Shown here: positions 1-11,415 of the stretch, piece by piece
How the letters are laid out: each line of letters opens with the position of its first letter
How positions within the stretch are numbered: the stretch's first letter is position 1
Assembly: GCF_016808095.1 (NCBI RefSeq)
Contig: NC_068973.1
Coordinates: 15,744,501 to 15,808,500, forward strand
Direction of reading: 5' to 3'
From: Vigna angularis
Lineage: Eukaryota > Streptophyta > Magnoliopsida > Fabales > Fabaceae
Length of the DNA: 64,000 nucleotides
The notes under the pieces: model-generated
What the model was told of the DNA's origin: nothing
Seen by the model: only the letters and a program-made list of their open reading frames with translations
Database searches by the model: none
Translations under genes and position numbers: made by a program

Positions 1-199
1 CATCTAGTGTATGTCTCCCCTTAGACCACTCATAAACCTAGTTATTTTTTCTGCATTAGATTCTTTTAATCTAACCCTAATCATTAGAGAGTCTAGTTCT
101 TTAAAGTAGTTATTCACACGGAAATGCATATGGTGAAGCCTTTAGAGCTTCAAAAGGAGTTCCCTCATATAGTAAGAAGGAACAAATCTAGCATACAAT
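1..199 (-). pseudogene. Ty3/gypsy gag fragment (C-terminal part)
   Basis: Read on the minus strand from 199 down, this encodes the conserved retrotransposon gag stretch: an RFVPSYY motif, then RELLLKL, then a YFKELDS motif and an RFMSGL motif. These are typical of plant Ty3/gypsy gag proteins. Stops interrupt it (for example after LLLKL and near the left edge), so it is dead. The frame continues on the other side of the Athila-like insertion (8053-8157), and the gag start lies at 15370, so this is one old gag gene split by later insertions. It runs off the left edge of the window. Family recognition is from motif memory only. Confidence 0.7.
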
Positions 200-1498
200 T
201 GTTAAGACCTCGGTAAGTGTATCGAATTGTATCAAGTCATAAATATGGTAATAAATAGTTTATCTTCTAAACAGTTATGTAATTTCTTGATTAAATATAA
301 CTTGAGAACAAAATATTTTGGTTTAAAATGCAGAAAATAAACATGAATGCAAGTTTTGATCAATTGACAATAAGAATGCACAGGTGATTGGTTTGTAAAA
401 TATGGAATGATTATGTTGTTGGGGGTTCGACTTATCCTATCCACTCTCATGTATTTATGAATTCGTCTTCTTCATTAATGTTAATGCCACTTTCTAATTT
501 ACTTTAGACCCGATGTCTTAGCGAAGAAAGTCTATCCTTAATTACTAGTTTACAATGTCTTGTCTCCCTAACAATTAATTCTGCATTATAAACGCACAAA
601 AGTTTAAAGGCAACCAACCCTCATATCCCTATGTCTGGGCAATACTGCTTTTGGGAGAGATTCCCCAGATCTAGATTTCCCTGTATGTGTCCATATCGAC
701 AAAATCAATTATCATGCTATGAATGAGTTAAACAAAGCAAGGATAGAGTATAGAGGAAAAACCCTAACAATTAATGAACAAAGCATTTAAAATAAGAATC
801 AACTCAATACATGAGAGTTTCAAAGCATTACATCGTTTCCCCAACAACAATTGAAGTTTAGTTCACCATAGACATGGTGAAACTAGATGAATAATGGAAA
901 AGAATGAGATAGAAAAACCCTAAAAGTTGAAGATAGGAGCTTCTGCTTCCAAATCCGCCTCAAAGAGAGTGTTTCTGCGCCTCTTCTGTCAAAAGATACC
1001 AAGCCTAGGACGTCTAAATCCTTAAATAGAGCACAGAAAAAGTCCAGGCCCACGAGACTAGCGCTCAACACCCCAACTTAGGGCACCTAAGCGTGACTGC
1101 GAAAGCATCTGCGCTCAGCGCCCCTAGAAGGGCGCCCAGGCGTGAGTTGCGGTACTAACTGGCGCTTAGTGGCACAAAAAGGGCGCTCAGGCGCCAAGGC
1201 GAGACTTTAGCGCTGAGGGCCTCCAAAAGGGCGCTCACGCGCCACCTGCGGTCCTTCTCTCTGATGATTTTCCAGCTTTTCCTGAGTTCTAGCTCCTTGA
1301 TACTTTAACTCTTCTTCCAAACCATCCTAATTCCTATTAAAACAAGGAAAACTAAGCGTAAAACCAATAATTCCACCTTCAACTCTCTTATTCTCATAAC
1401 TAAAGCAAAAACATGATTTGAAGCTAGTTTCTAAGTCATAAAGGGTGTTTTTAGTATCAAAATTAAATATCAAATAATGGTATTTTCAATCGTTATCA
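200..1498 (-). repeat. LTR (3' LTR of the Athila-like element)
   Basis: This matches 6751-8052 along its length, with point differences and indels: the 6790-6830 stretch is partly missing near 250, and about 11 bases present near 955 are missing from the other copy. A GC-rich block at about 1050-1250 carries repeated GCGCTCAGCGCC/AAGGGCGC-like words. Just inside the LTR, at about 1500-1540, the minus strand has a purine-rich stretch, the expected polypurine tract position. The two copies clearly differ, so the insertion is not recent. Confidence 0.85.
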
Positions 1499-4142
1499 CA
1501 ACTCCAAACATAAAACTTTGTTTTTCCTCAAGCAAACAAGATGTAACTCAGCTTTCAAACAATCAATACAATGGTTCACACATTCCAAAACTCTTTCTTT
1601 CAAGACAAGTAATTACTCAAATCAGCTCATCACAAAGAATTCAGTCAAGATGTACACATGCCTTGATTCAAACAACTGATCATGGTGCTCACAAAAATCA
1701 CATAATATCCAACAGATGTTATTCTCATGAATGATCAATTAACTAAGCATAAATGTAATCATGTATTCATGGAACTACTCCTCACCAGTCAAAGTGTTTC
1801 ACTCAATCACACAGGAGTATATAGAGGTAACCCCTTCACTCTACTATCCCAATGTCACATAAAACAAAATTGCCTTTCATTTAACCACAATCAAACACAC
1901 TCACAAACAAGTATCATCACAAGGACTTTCCATGGCTTGTAATGTGGTTGGGCTAAGAAGAACATTGGTTTTTCTGGATCACAAAATCCTTGAGTTAAGA
2001 GAGTCATTCATAGAAATTCTTTTTTTTTTTCATTCAAACACAATCTCTTTTTCCAATAACTCAACTTCACTTATTCCCAACTTTCCCTTGCATTGAGCTT
2101 TTCTTTCTTTCTTTCTTTTCTTTTCTTTTTCCTTTGCTTTCATTTGCTCAATACTTAGCTCAATGCTTATTCTTTTCATTTTCTTTTTCCCAACAACCCC
2201 AAACTTGAACCTTTATCAATACCACACAAAATATTCTCAACTTAACTCAAGGTAAAGATTTTCAACAAAGGGTTTTATTTCATGATTTAAGGATCAAGGT
2301 TCAAAGGATAGAACACATTGTGCTCTTTTTGTTGGACTAAAATTATGCATTGGCTAAAGAGATAACAACAGATGGCCTTAATCATATGACACATGCAAGC
2401 AAGCGATTCAATCATAGAAACCTGGGCAAAATCATTCATGCTTTCAACGGAATAACAATCATTCACAACACAAACTCTAGAGCTCAAAACCTCACATACA
2501 ACCTAATTCAAAGTTCTAGATAATTCAGATAAACATCCTACTCAGCATCATAATCACAATCATAACATCATGCATCTGTTCACACATCTTATGAGCAACC
2601 ACCTGCATATCAGCATCTTATGCACCATCTCAACATCAATCAATTATAAGAGCATCATCAAGCAATACTCATCACAACACAACATCATCAAACCATTGGA
2701 TCAGATATAAGTATTAGCCAAGTACATCACAACCTATTCTAAAAAACTAAGCAAATATAGTTCAACAAGACAAAGATAAGAAAAGTCTTATTCTACTGTC
2801 AATAGCATTCATTAGTAAATGTTATCCTCATCCTTGACTGTCATCTGAGTCTTCCTCCTCTTCTTCATCATCTTCCTCTTCCTCTTCTTCATCTTTTTCA
2901 TCATCTTCATCATCTTCATCATCATCATCATCTTCATCTTCATCATCCTCCTCCGTGGCTGAAGCGTCAGCTGCTCCAGCTCCACTAGCCTATGCCTGAT
3001 CCTCTGGCCACCTCACACAAGTGTTAAACTCCTCCATCGTCCACCACCGTCTTGGAGGTGTATCATAAAACCCTATAAACGGCCCTTTTTGGCCTTAAAC
3101 ACTATCCAATCACTTCCTACTCAGTCCCAACCATTAATATTGAAATTCAATCGGTTCAAACAACAACAAATTCAACAAAACATGCATAGGCATCAATACT
3201 CATCAAGAATCAACTTTCAAATGCTTTAAATCACAAAAATGCATGAACTTACTTGGTTGGGACTGTAAAATTAGTGAAGAATGCTTAGAGAAATTGTAGA
3301 GATCAAAACCCTAACAACACCAAAAGAAAACCCTCAAACTTTGATGGAAGAATCATGCAAAGTGAGTGGGAGATAGGGTTTTTGGTGAAAAAGTGAAAGA
3401 TGAAGTGAAGAAAGTGCTTAGGGAAAGTGTTTGGTGTTTAGAAAGGGTGAAATCTGAGAAAGGAGGCTTGGGCGAACCCTAGGGAGTAAAAAGAGTGAAA
3501 TGGATCGCACCTTACGCTGAGCCCAACTCTTAAAACCCTAACAGCCAAAACTCGCGCTCAGCGCCCCTCAGAAGGGCGTTGAGCGGCGTTCGTAACTTTT
3601 ATCCCCTCTCTTTTTGGCTTGTCTTGGGTGTTCCTAGTTAAGGTCCCTCGACTTCAACTTCAGATTTTTACAATTCCATGTATTTTTCACCCAACTCACA
3701 CATCAACACTCACTCAAACTTTGAATCTCTCTACACCCCTCAAACATTCAACAATCAAGCACACACACAAACATATGAGTTAAGAAAACTGGTGGCCTCC
3801 TAGTAAGCGCTTGTTTAACGTCACGAGCCTGACCCAATAACTCTTCAAACACCCATCAGTAAGTTTCTGGTAGCATAGTATCCTTCAGTAGATACTCAAT
3901 CACCAAGCATCCATTAGTAGATGCTTGTGCCAAAGCAGGTTCATAACCAAAACAAAATAACAAAAGTTCAAAATTACACCACCAAATAACAAAAATTAAA
4001 ATGTTCAAATCACTGGGTTGCCTCCCAGCAATTTCTTTAACGTCACTAGCTTGACCCAATAAAGCTCACGTCACTTCTTTCATATTGATGTTCTTCTTTT
4101 TCCTTTCACCCCAAATCATCAACATCTTCTTGGTCACCTTTT
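1499..4142 (-). other. Athila-like 3' internal region, acidic ORF remnant
   Basis: No intact ORF is present. On the minus strand, about 3060-3550 looks like an untranslated leader: pyrimidine-rich, then a GTAAGT donor-like site near 3255. About 3050-2825 encodes a short ORF remnant (RRWWTMEEFNTC, later WPEDQA) followed by a run of Asp/Glu from GATGAAGAT-type repeats. Athila-group elements often carry an extra 3' reading frame with an acidic tail, and this may be what remains of it. Two similar blocks with TTTAACGTCA and TGACCCAATAA words lie at about 3790-3845 and 4020-4065. The rest shows nothing I can assign. Confidence 0.5.
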
Positions 4143-6429
4143 TTACTCTCCTTGGTACGAAGGTTCAATCTCTATGACTCCATTATCTTTAAGCTCTTTA
4201 ACAACCCATACTTTGCCCTTGAATCCCACTGGTGCAACAAGTTTAAGTCGTTCATCCTTCAAGTCATGATGAACCATCTTCCCTTTGCCATCTTTTTCTT
4301 TTTCTTCTCCTTCCTTATCCTGTGACAAGAAAAAATTTTACCTTTGATATCCGACTTGGAAACTTTAAGGCTAGTCACTGGTGCATCTTCATTTGCAACT
4401 TTATGACTAGTCTTTCTCACTTGATTATGCGACTCATCATTAAAGACATCAAAGATCAGCTCCTCTTCTTGGTCTTTAAGTGTTATCGTCCCATCATCCA
4501 CATTGATGATTACCTTGACCATTTTCATGAATGGCCTTCCAAGAATAATAGGAATCTTCATGTCTTCCTCCATCTCCATCACAATAAAATCAACCAAGAA
4601 TCTAAGTTTGTCTATGCAAACCACAACATCTTTCGCCACACCATAGGGCTTTTTGGTAGATCCATCTGCTAGTTGCAAAGTAACCTTAGTAGACTTCACT
4701 TTAAGACCACCAATCCTTTCAAGCACAGATAAGGGCATCAAATTAATTCTTGACCCTAAATCAATTAGGGCTTTCCCTATATCAGCATTCCCTATAACGC
4801 AAGAAATAGTAAAACTTCTTGGATCTTTAACTTTTGGAGGAAGTGCCTTCTGCAAGATAACACTGCAATTGCCTTATACATCAATAGTTTCCTCATCTAT
4901 ATATCTCTTCTTTTTTAGGAATCTCTTCACAAAATGTGCATACACAGGAACCTGTTGCAATGCCTCAACCAAAGGAATTTTTATCTCCAATTTCTTGAAG
5001 ATTTCTTTAAAACACTCTAATTGCTTCTCCTTTTCTTTTCCACTACACTCCTTAGGATAAGGAAGAATCTTTTCAATTTTTTTCTCTCCCCTCTTCTTTT
5101 CTTTTTCTTTTCTCTCAACCTCACCTACTCTCTCTTCTTTTTCTTCTTTCAACTCAACTTTTTCTTCTCTCTCCTCTACTTTCTCATCACTTATGCTCAC
5201 AATAGCTTTACATTCTTCCTTAGGGTTAACCTCAGTATTAGCCCCAAATTTCCTTTCAACTTTATCCTCCAACTTCTTGGTCAGTTATCCCACCTGCATC
5301 TCCAAATTCCTTATAGCAGCTTTAGCGCTCTTGTGGTTGGAGATAGTTACCTGCATAAATTGTTCAAAAGTTTCTTCAAGCTTTGAAGTTCTGTCAGATA
5401 ATGCAGATATATGTTGTCATTGTGATTGTTGCTGCGGTTGTCTATTGAATTGTCCTGCTTGCCCAAATTGCACCAATTGACCTTGACCTATACTTGGGTG
5501 AGGTTTCCACCCTTGGTTGAAGTTACCTTGGCGGAATTGATTTCCCATATAGTTGACATATTCTTGGGTCTCTATTGGAAAAGTACATTGACCATTGATA
5601 TGATCACCACCACATAGTTTATAGAGTTTTTGTTGAACCTGTGAAACATTCTGCATTTGAGAGAGTTTCTTTGTCAAATTCTCCAATTATTGAGTGATAA
5701 TTTTATTCTGTGCAAGCAAAACATCATGAGATTGTAACTGTAGGACTCCCTTTTGCTGAGATGGAGCTTCTCTTTCATTATGCATCTCATTATCATTAGT
5801 AGCCATGTTGTCAATCAATTCATAGGCTTCCTCTAGAGTCTTGCACTTAATATTACCTCTAGCTGAGGCATCTAACATCAATTTGGTTTGTGAACCAAGA
5901 CCTCCAAGGAAAAGAATGACTATTGTGGCTTCATCAAAGCCATGCGTGGGCGTCATTCTCAACAAGATTTTGTATCTATCTCATGCTTGACCTAACGTCT
6001 CCTCCATGCCTTACCTAAAAGAAGAAATTTCCTGCTTACCTTTGTTGATTTTCGATTGTGGGAAGTATTTGTTCAAGAACTTTGCAACCACATCTTCCCA
6101 TTCAGTAAAGCTATCTTCTGGGAAAGAATTCAACCATAACTTAGCATTGCCTCTCAATGAGAAAGGAAACAAACTAAGCTTTATAGCATCATCCGGCACT
6201 CCATTGATCTTTACAGTGTTACAAATCTCATTGAAAGTTGTCAGATGCTCATATGGCTTTTCATTAGACAGTCCGATAATTGGTTGCTCTTCACCAAATG
6301 TATCAACGCGGGCTTTACTTCCATGTTTGCAGCATTGACCCTTGGCCTCGCAATGCTACTAAAATGATGAGGGCCAACTACTGTTCTGTAATCTGCCAGA
6401 GTACGTCTACCATTATTTTCTCCAGCCAT
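4143..6429 (-). pseudogene. Gag-protease pseudogene of the Athila-like element
   Basis: From an ATG at 6429 the minus strand encodes an Athila-type gag: an N-terminal segment, a retrotransposon gag core with FPFSLRGNAKLWL and KYFPQSK, an acidic/lysine-rich linker and the FKEIFKKLEIKIPLVEALQ segment. The protease follows (DLGS active-site-like motif, then NLMPLS and IILGRPF). Most of it lies in one frame. That frame is broken by six stops, at 6011-6013, 5981-5983, 5687-5689, 5417-5419, 5285-5287 and 4874-4876, and by frameshifts near 6290 and near 4300. Most stops are TAA where the family has Gln, or TGA where it has Trp, which fits C-to-T decay. After the protease, 4143-4328 in another frame ends in VKELKDNGVIEIEP, which resembles the tail that follows integrase, so a large pol deletion is possible. 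Confidence 0.8.
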
Positions 6430-6727
6430 CTCTTCAGCTCTCTAGTCAGATCTTTGTGGTGAAGGTTGTAAAAGTGTCTTTGTAGAAGGGAATAATTCTC
6501 TAGATGTTCGAATTCTCCTTCTCCTTCTACTATAGTCCAATCCTTCAAGAAGAGGTTCCGAAGTTTCATTGCTTCTAGTTCTAATGGTATCCTGCATACA
6601 CAAGAAAAAAAAACCCTAGAAAACTTTGTTAGAACAAAACAAAAATAAAAAGATAAAAAGATATAAAAAATAAAAATCAAGTCAAAGCTAATCAATAATC
6701 ACACAAATAGAATAGTTAAACCACGAG

Positions 6728-6745
6728 TCCCCGGCAACGGTGCCA
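6728..6745 (-). promoter_or_regulatory. Primer-binding site, tRNA-Asp type
   Basis: The plus strand reads TCCCCGGCAACGGTGCCA. This equals the 3' end of plant tRNA-Asp except for one base (T for C). It lies five bases from the LTR edge at 6751 and sets the element's direction as minus strand. Confidence 0.85.
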
Positions 6746-6750
6746 AAAAT

Positions 6751-8052
6751 TGTTTAAGACTTCGGCAAGTGTACCGAATCGTATCAAGTAATAAATATGG
6801 TAAGACCAAGTATCATTTCCCAAGAGACTCACGGCCTAAACAGTTATGTGATTTCTAGATTAAATATGACTTGAGAACAAAATCTTTTGGTTTAAAATGC
6901 AGAAAATAAACATGAATGCAAGTGTTGATTAATTGACAATAAGAATGCACAGGTGATTGGTTTGTACAATATGGAATAATTGTTGTTGGGGTTCGACTTA
7001 TCCTATCCACTCTCATGTATTTATGAATTTGTCTTCTTCATTAATGTTAATGCTACTTTCTAATTTACTTTAGACTTGATGTCTCGACAAAGAAAGTCTA
7101 TCCTTAATTACTAGTTTACAATATCTTGTCTCCCTACCAATTAATTCTGCATTATAAACACAAAGAAGCTTAAAGGCAACCAACCCTCATATCCCTATCT
7201 CTAGGCAATACTGCTTTTGGGAGAGATTCCCCAGATCTAGATTTCTCCGTATGTGTCCATATCGACAAAATCAATTATCATGTTATGAATGAGTTAAACA
7301 AAGCAAGCATAGAGTATAGAGGAAAAACCCTAACAATTAATGAACAAAGCATTTAAAATAAGAATCAACTCAATACATGAGAGTTTCAAAGGATTACATC
7401 GTTTCCCCAACAACAATTGAAGTTTAGTTCACCATAGACATGGTGAAACTAGATGAATAATGGAAAAGAATGAGATAGAAAAACCATAAAAGTTGAAGAT
7501 AGGAGCTTCTGCCTCCAAGAGAATGTTTATGCGCCTTTTATTTCAAAAGATACCAAGCCTAGGACGTCCAAATCCTTAAATAGAGCATTGAAAAAGTCCA
7601 AGCCCACGGGACTCGCGCTCAGCGCCCCAACTTAGGGCACCTAGGCGTGACTGCGAAAGCATCTACGCTCAACGCCCTTAGAAGGGCGCCCAAGCATGAG
7701 TTGTGGTACTAACTGGCACTCAGCGGCACAAAAAGGGCGCTCAGGCATCAAGGCGAGACTTCAGCGCTGAAGGCTTCCAAAAGGGCGCTCAAGCGCCACC
7801 TGCGGTCCTTCTCTCTGATGATTTTCCAGCTTTTCCTGAGTTTCAGCTCCTTGATACTTCAACTCTTCTTCCAAACCATCCTAGTTCTTGTTAAAAAAAG
7901 GAAAACCAAGCGTAAAACCAATAATTCCACCTTCAACTCTCTTATTCTCATAACTAAAGCAAAAGCATGATTTCAAGCTAGTTTCTAAGTCATAAAGGGT
8001 GTTTTTAGTATCAAAATTAAGTATCAAATAACGATATTTTCAACCGTTATCA
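6751..8052 (-). repeat. LTR (5' LTR of the Athila-like element)
   Basis: This is the partner of 200-1498 and abuts the primer-binding site. It begins TGTTTAAGAC and ends CCGTTATCA on the plus strand, so on the coding strand it starts TGATAACGG. It carries the same GC-rich GCGCTCAGCGCC-type block at about 7610-7800. Confidence 0.85.
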
Positions 8053-8157
8053 ATAATAAAACCTTAATATCCATCCAAGAAGTCGTGGATAGCCTTTGGT
8101 AATTGCCCTTACAAACTTATCTGCACTAGGTCTTGGCATCATCTTTAAATATCAACT
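8053..8157 (-). pseudogene. Ty3/gypsy gag fragment (middle part)
   Basis: On the minus strand this encodes a TSWMDIKVLL-type segment. With one copy of the 5-bp duplication it continues into the ARFVPSYY motif of the 1-199 fragment, with the spacing usual for gag proteins. It contains stops (for example near 8115-8140). It is the target tissue between the Athila-like element on the left and the solo LTR on the right. Confidence 0.6.
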
Positions 8158-8482
8158 TGTTGAAATATAGGGAAACACTAGATAAAAAAAACTTTTCGCA
8201 AAAATAGCGTTTAATAATTATTACGAGTGTTAGTTAAACTACAATAGTTGTTAAATTATGATTTTAAGCAAGCATTTAGGAAAACGTTTTAAACAAGAAG
8301 GGCAATAATACAACTATTTTTATACTAGTTCACTAAAACTGAGCTACATTCAGTCTCCCTTAAGAATAATTAAGGGGTTCTACTAATCTTATCCAAGATT
8401 ACAAATGAGTATCAACCACTTCTAGTATACATCGAGTATTATCAACCAGTCTTGGTATACACCGAGTATTATCAACCACTCC

Positions 8483-8600
8483 CACTATAGGAAACACATT
8501 TGTTTACCGAAGGATTTATTGACGGCCTCTGGAGTAGTACATTACCGAAGGCTTTTGGCCGTCAGTAATGGACACGAGTCATTACCATAGGGACGTGACT
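8483..8600 (+). repeat. Left subterminal repeats of the CACTA element
   Basis: Copies of TTACCGAAGG and TTGACGGCC-like words follow the CACTA end. In this superfamily such arrays are bound by the TNPA-type protein during transposition. That role is family knowledge and is not shown here. Confidence 0.65.
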
Positions 8601-9171
8601 GTCGGTAAGTGGTTGGTGTATATGAAATTAGAAAGTGGGATTTTCCCCTCCCCCTCATTTCGCGAAAGCTCTTCTTCCCCCAATATTCAGATTCTCCCAA
8701 CTCCTTCTTCCCCTAACTCCTTCTCCCAACTCCCTCTGTCGCTTGTCCACACTGTTCCCCACCCTAACCACAATTGGGATTTCGTTCTTCCCCAGAACTT
8801 AGGTTTCCCCCCAATTTTTTTCTGCGAAGAATAGAAATTGCATTTCCCTCCATCCAATTTGTGTCTTCGAACCATAGAAGATCATTTGTCGTCATTGCGC
8901 TCCAGATAATCCTGTTGTCGACACTTCACTCACGAGGTAACATCCCTTTGTTTCCCACCTTAAACCCCACAGATATGATATACATGTGTTGAAAATGTGG
9001 TGTGGTGTGTGATTTTGTATTGTTCTGATGATTGAATTGAACAATTTGTAAATGTATAATGAGAAACACGATAGTCCTAAAGTGGTAAGTCATATCCAAT
9101 AGTAAAGGCAGTTTTCTAGCCAACAAACATAGGGTACCTAGGTTCAATCTCTAGGTTTTATCTCTTCAAAT

Positions 9172-9410
9172 CCTCAATGCAAACTGAACAAGGCAATTTG
9201 TTGTCTTAAGCAAGCTCCATGATCTTGGTTTCTCAAACTCTTATTCTTCTTGGTTTCTCTGCTACCAGAAGTGATCCTTCTCTTTCTACCAAGTTCACAT
9301 CCTCATATATTTTATTTATTCTCGTATAGGTTGATGATATAGTTGTTACTAGTAGCTCAACTTTTGAAATTACTTCACTTATAAATACTTTACATAAACA
9401 GATTTTGAGA
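9172..9410 (+). pseudogene. Ty1/copia reverse-transcriptase fragment
   Basis: The plus strand encodes CKLNKAI..LKQAP, then a frameshifted segment with SDPSL and SSYILF, then VDDIVVTSSS followed by an INTLHKQI-like stretch. These are the conserved LNKALYGLKQAPRAW and YVDDI regions of copia reverse transcriptase. At least two stops or frameshifts and the lack of any flanking copia sequence show a short, dead fragment carried inside the CACTA element. Confidence 0.7.
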
Positions 9411-11008
9411 CATGTTGAGCTTCAAGTTGTAAAATAGATTCAGTTTTAATTTTGGACTTTGCTTTAATTCATAGAATTTTGCTTCTTTTCCTGTAATTGA
9501 TTGTTCTACAAATTTTAGTATAATAACAATGTTTCTTAGCAGTTGTAGGTTCTGTACATTCATGTTGATACACAATAGGAGTACCCATTTCTAGCTAGGT
9601 TCCCTAGGTTAGGATCTGTTCCATTTTTCCTCTTTCATTTTTTTTGCCTGATCTTGTTTCTAGTTTCTAGTTCTAAATAAGAACCTAGGTTAGTTATTGT
9701 AGCATTTGAGCAAGTGAATGGGAATTGACACATTTTGTTTTTTGAAATAGAGATCACAAGACCTCAAAGTGGGCTTGACATTTTCCAAAGGACTTTTTAA
9801 ATTGTAATTGGGATTCACTTAAGTAAATGTTTAGAGTGTCCAACCTTGGATCCTTTTCTATTTTGTTTCCTTTCTTTGTTGTTTTGTTTCATCTTTTAGA
9901 GTTCATAGCTTAGATTCTACAAATTCTTCCACTCTTTTCCTTAGTTCATCATTATTGTCATCTTTTTCACTTTTTTCATCAGCCTTTTCCTGTTCCACTT
10001 TCTCTACATAATCCACTTAATCTACTTTTTACTCATAATCATACTTGCATTATCTTTCACTATTTATCTTGCATATTCTGGTTTTTGGGTGTGGGTTGAA
10101 ACTGCAGAATAGATTTGACAAGGATATCTCTAGTATTGGTAGCTTTTCAGGTGGTGAAGGTCTTCCAAACGTTTTCACCATGGTTGTCCAAGTTAGAGGC
10201 TACCAAGTTGCTCATACAAATACAATTAGAGAGAAAAATACTCAGAGCCACAAAAGTGGAGTGAAAGAGAGCTTCTACCTTTGTGCTATACACAAGCTGA
10301 GAGAGAAGTACAAACCATAAATCAACTCTGAGAGAGTGTTACAGTTTGTTAAGTGCTTATTATCCAATTATGCAACTTATTGAAAGCTGCCACGACATTT
10401 ACTTGAGTTTTTAAAATTGCATACTGCACTTATTTTCAAATTCTAATCTAAGCCAATTTAGAAATGTCATTTATGAATGCATTGGTGTAACTGAAATTTT
10501 TAGTTTGGTGAAGTAGTTTATTATTACATGTTAAATGTTATTCCTTGATTGATATGATTGTTACAATGAGGATAATGGTGTTTGCAATATTGTTTAATCA
10601 TGATCTAAGCATGTTCAAGTAGCTAAATCTCAAAGTTTGGCTACAACTTTATTAAGTTAAGAAGTCATTTAAAATCCTATGGTATTACCTACACACATTC
10701 TCAATGGAATGAGAAGGGTAAAAGTAGTATAAACATGTAGAACTTAAAAAATATGTGTAAGTACTTTATAAAAGAGGACTTCACTAATAATAAGTTGTCT
10801 CCCCCAAATTTAATATACAGCCCCTTAGGATGTCTAGCGCATTTTAATAGAGAGGAATTCTCTTTGGATGACCCTTATTGTATGCCTATCACAGTAGTGT
10901 TCAAATTGCCTTTCATCTACTACTTAAGTAGTAATAGGTTTATTACTTATGTCACATGGAGTGTTTCTGTTTTGGCTAAGTTTTTCTTTATTTGGCTTGT
11001 CATAGAAC

Positions 11009-11274
11009 ATGGCCCATTTTCCCAACCACCATGGATGGATGTACGACCGTTGTTATAGCGAAAGGAGAGGTTTGAAGGAAAGTTTTGTCCTCGGATTTGA
11101 AGAGATTGTGGAGACGACTCGATGATATCAATATTATGCTCTTGATGGAGGGATTCGATGCCCATGCATCATGTGTGAATGTACAAGGATTTTGAAAGAT
11201 GAAGTCGTCAAAGTTCATGTATACCAAAATGGGTTCATAACAAATTACACTTCTAACTCTAAATTATATTACAG
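11009..11274 (+). pseudogene. TNP2-type N-terminal domain (Transpos_assoc-like)
   Basis: From the ATG at 11009 the frame encodes a WMYDRCYSERRGL segment, then GGIRCPC, a Cys-x-Cys, and DEVVKVHVYQNGF. This is the N-terminal domain that precedes the TNP2 transposase in plant CACTA elements, recalled from family patterns. An in-frame TGA sits at about 11120. The catalytic TNP2 core that should follow is missing, and the next recognisable coding is the PTTA-like exon at 11275. An internal deletion has therefore placed two different CACTA genes side by side. Confidence 0.75.
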
Positions 11275-11379
11275 GCACAAGTTTTGGGACGGGCGGTCCA
11301 TTTTGATGAGGTCTTTGCACAGACTCATGTTCGGAAGAGAACTACTGAATTCGTTGATGAAAGGTCTCAGAAGACTCGT
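11275..11379 (+). pseudogene. PTTA-like CACTA gene, upstream exon
   Basis: After the acceptor TTACAG (ending 11274) the frame reads AQVLGRAVHFDEVFAQTH and then VRKRTTEFVDERSQKTR. This matches the VFxQTHxRK...FVDERS core of plant Transposase_24/PTTA proteins. It ends at a GTAAGC donor (11380). The intron from 11380 to 12932 contains the whole Pack-MULE at 11416-12875. The same exon occurs in the second CACTA element at about 46860-46960 on the minus strand. Confidence 0.75.
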
Positions 11380-11415
11380 GTAAGCAAATAACACTGCTAC
11401 TACTAGTAATTTTTA

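Larger units (their letters stand above)
200..8052 (-). mobile_element. Athila-like Ty3/gypsy element, gag-pro only
   Basis: Two long direct repeats (200-1498 and 6751-8052) bound the element. Each begins TGTT and ends CGTTATCA on the plus strand. A tRNA-Asp primer-binding site beside the right copy shows that the element runs on the minus strand. Flanking 5-mers ACAAT (195-199) and ATAAT (8053-8057) look like a target-site duplication with one change, and joining the flanks restores an uninterrupted gag spacing. Inside are a gag-protease gene with stops and a largely non-coding 3' part. I found no reverse transcriptase, RNase H or integrase core, so the copy is non-autonomous. The Athila assignment rests on the tRNA-Asp primer site, the gag/protease sequence and the long acidic 3' remnant. 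Confidence 0.85.

Noticed and set aside
2110..2130. TTTC repeats as a functional tract
   Set aside because: Simple low-complexity sequence. Nothing beyond composition supports a role.
2825..2955. Possible acidic protein gene
   Set aside because: Only a short tail with stops remains, inside the Athila-like element. Described as a remnant and not as a gene.
4653..5480. Plus-strand ORFs of 95-135 codons in the Athila-like element
   Set aside because: They are antisense to the gag-protease pseudogene, and their Phe/Leu/Ser richness comes from the Lys/Glu-rich linker.
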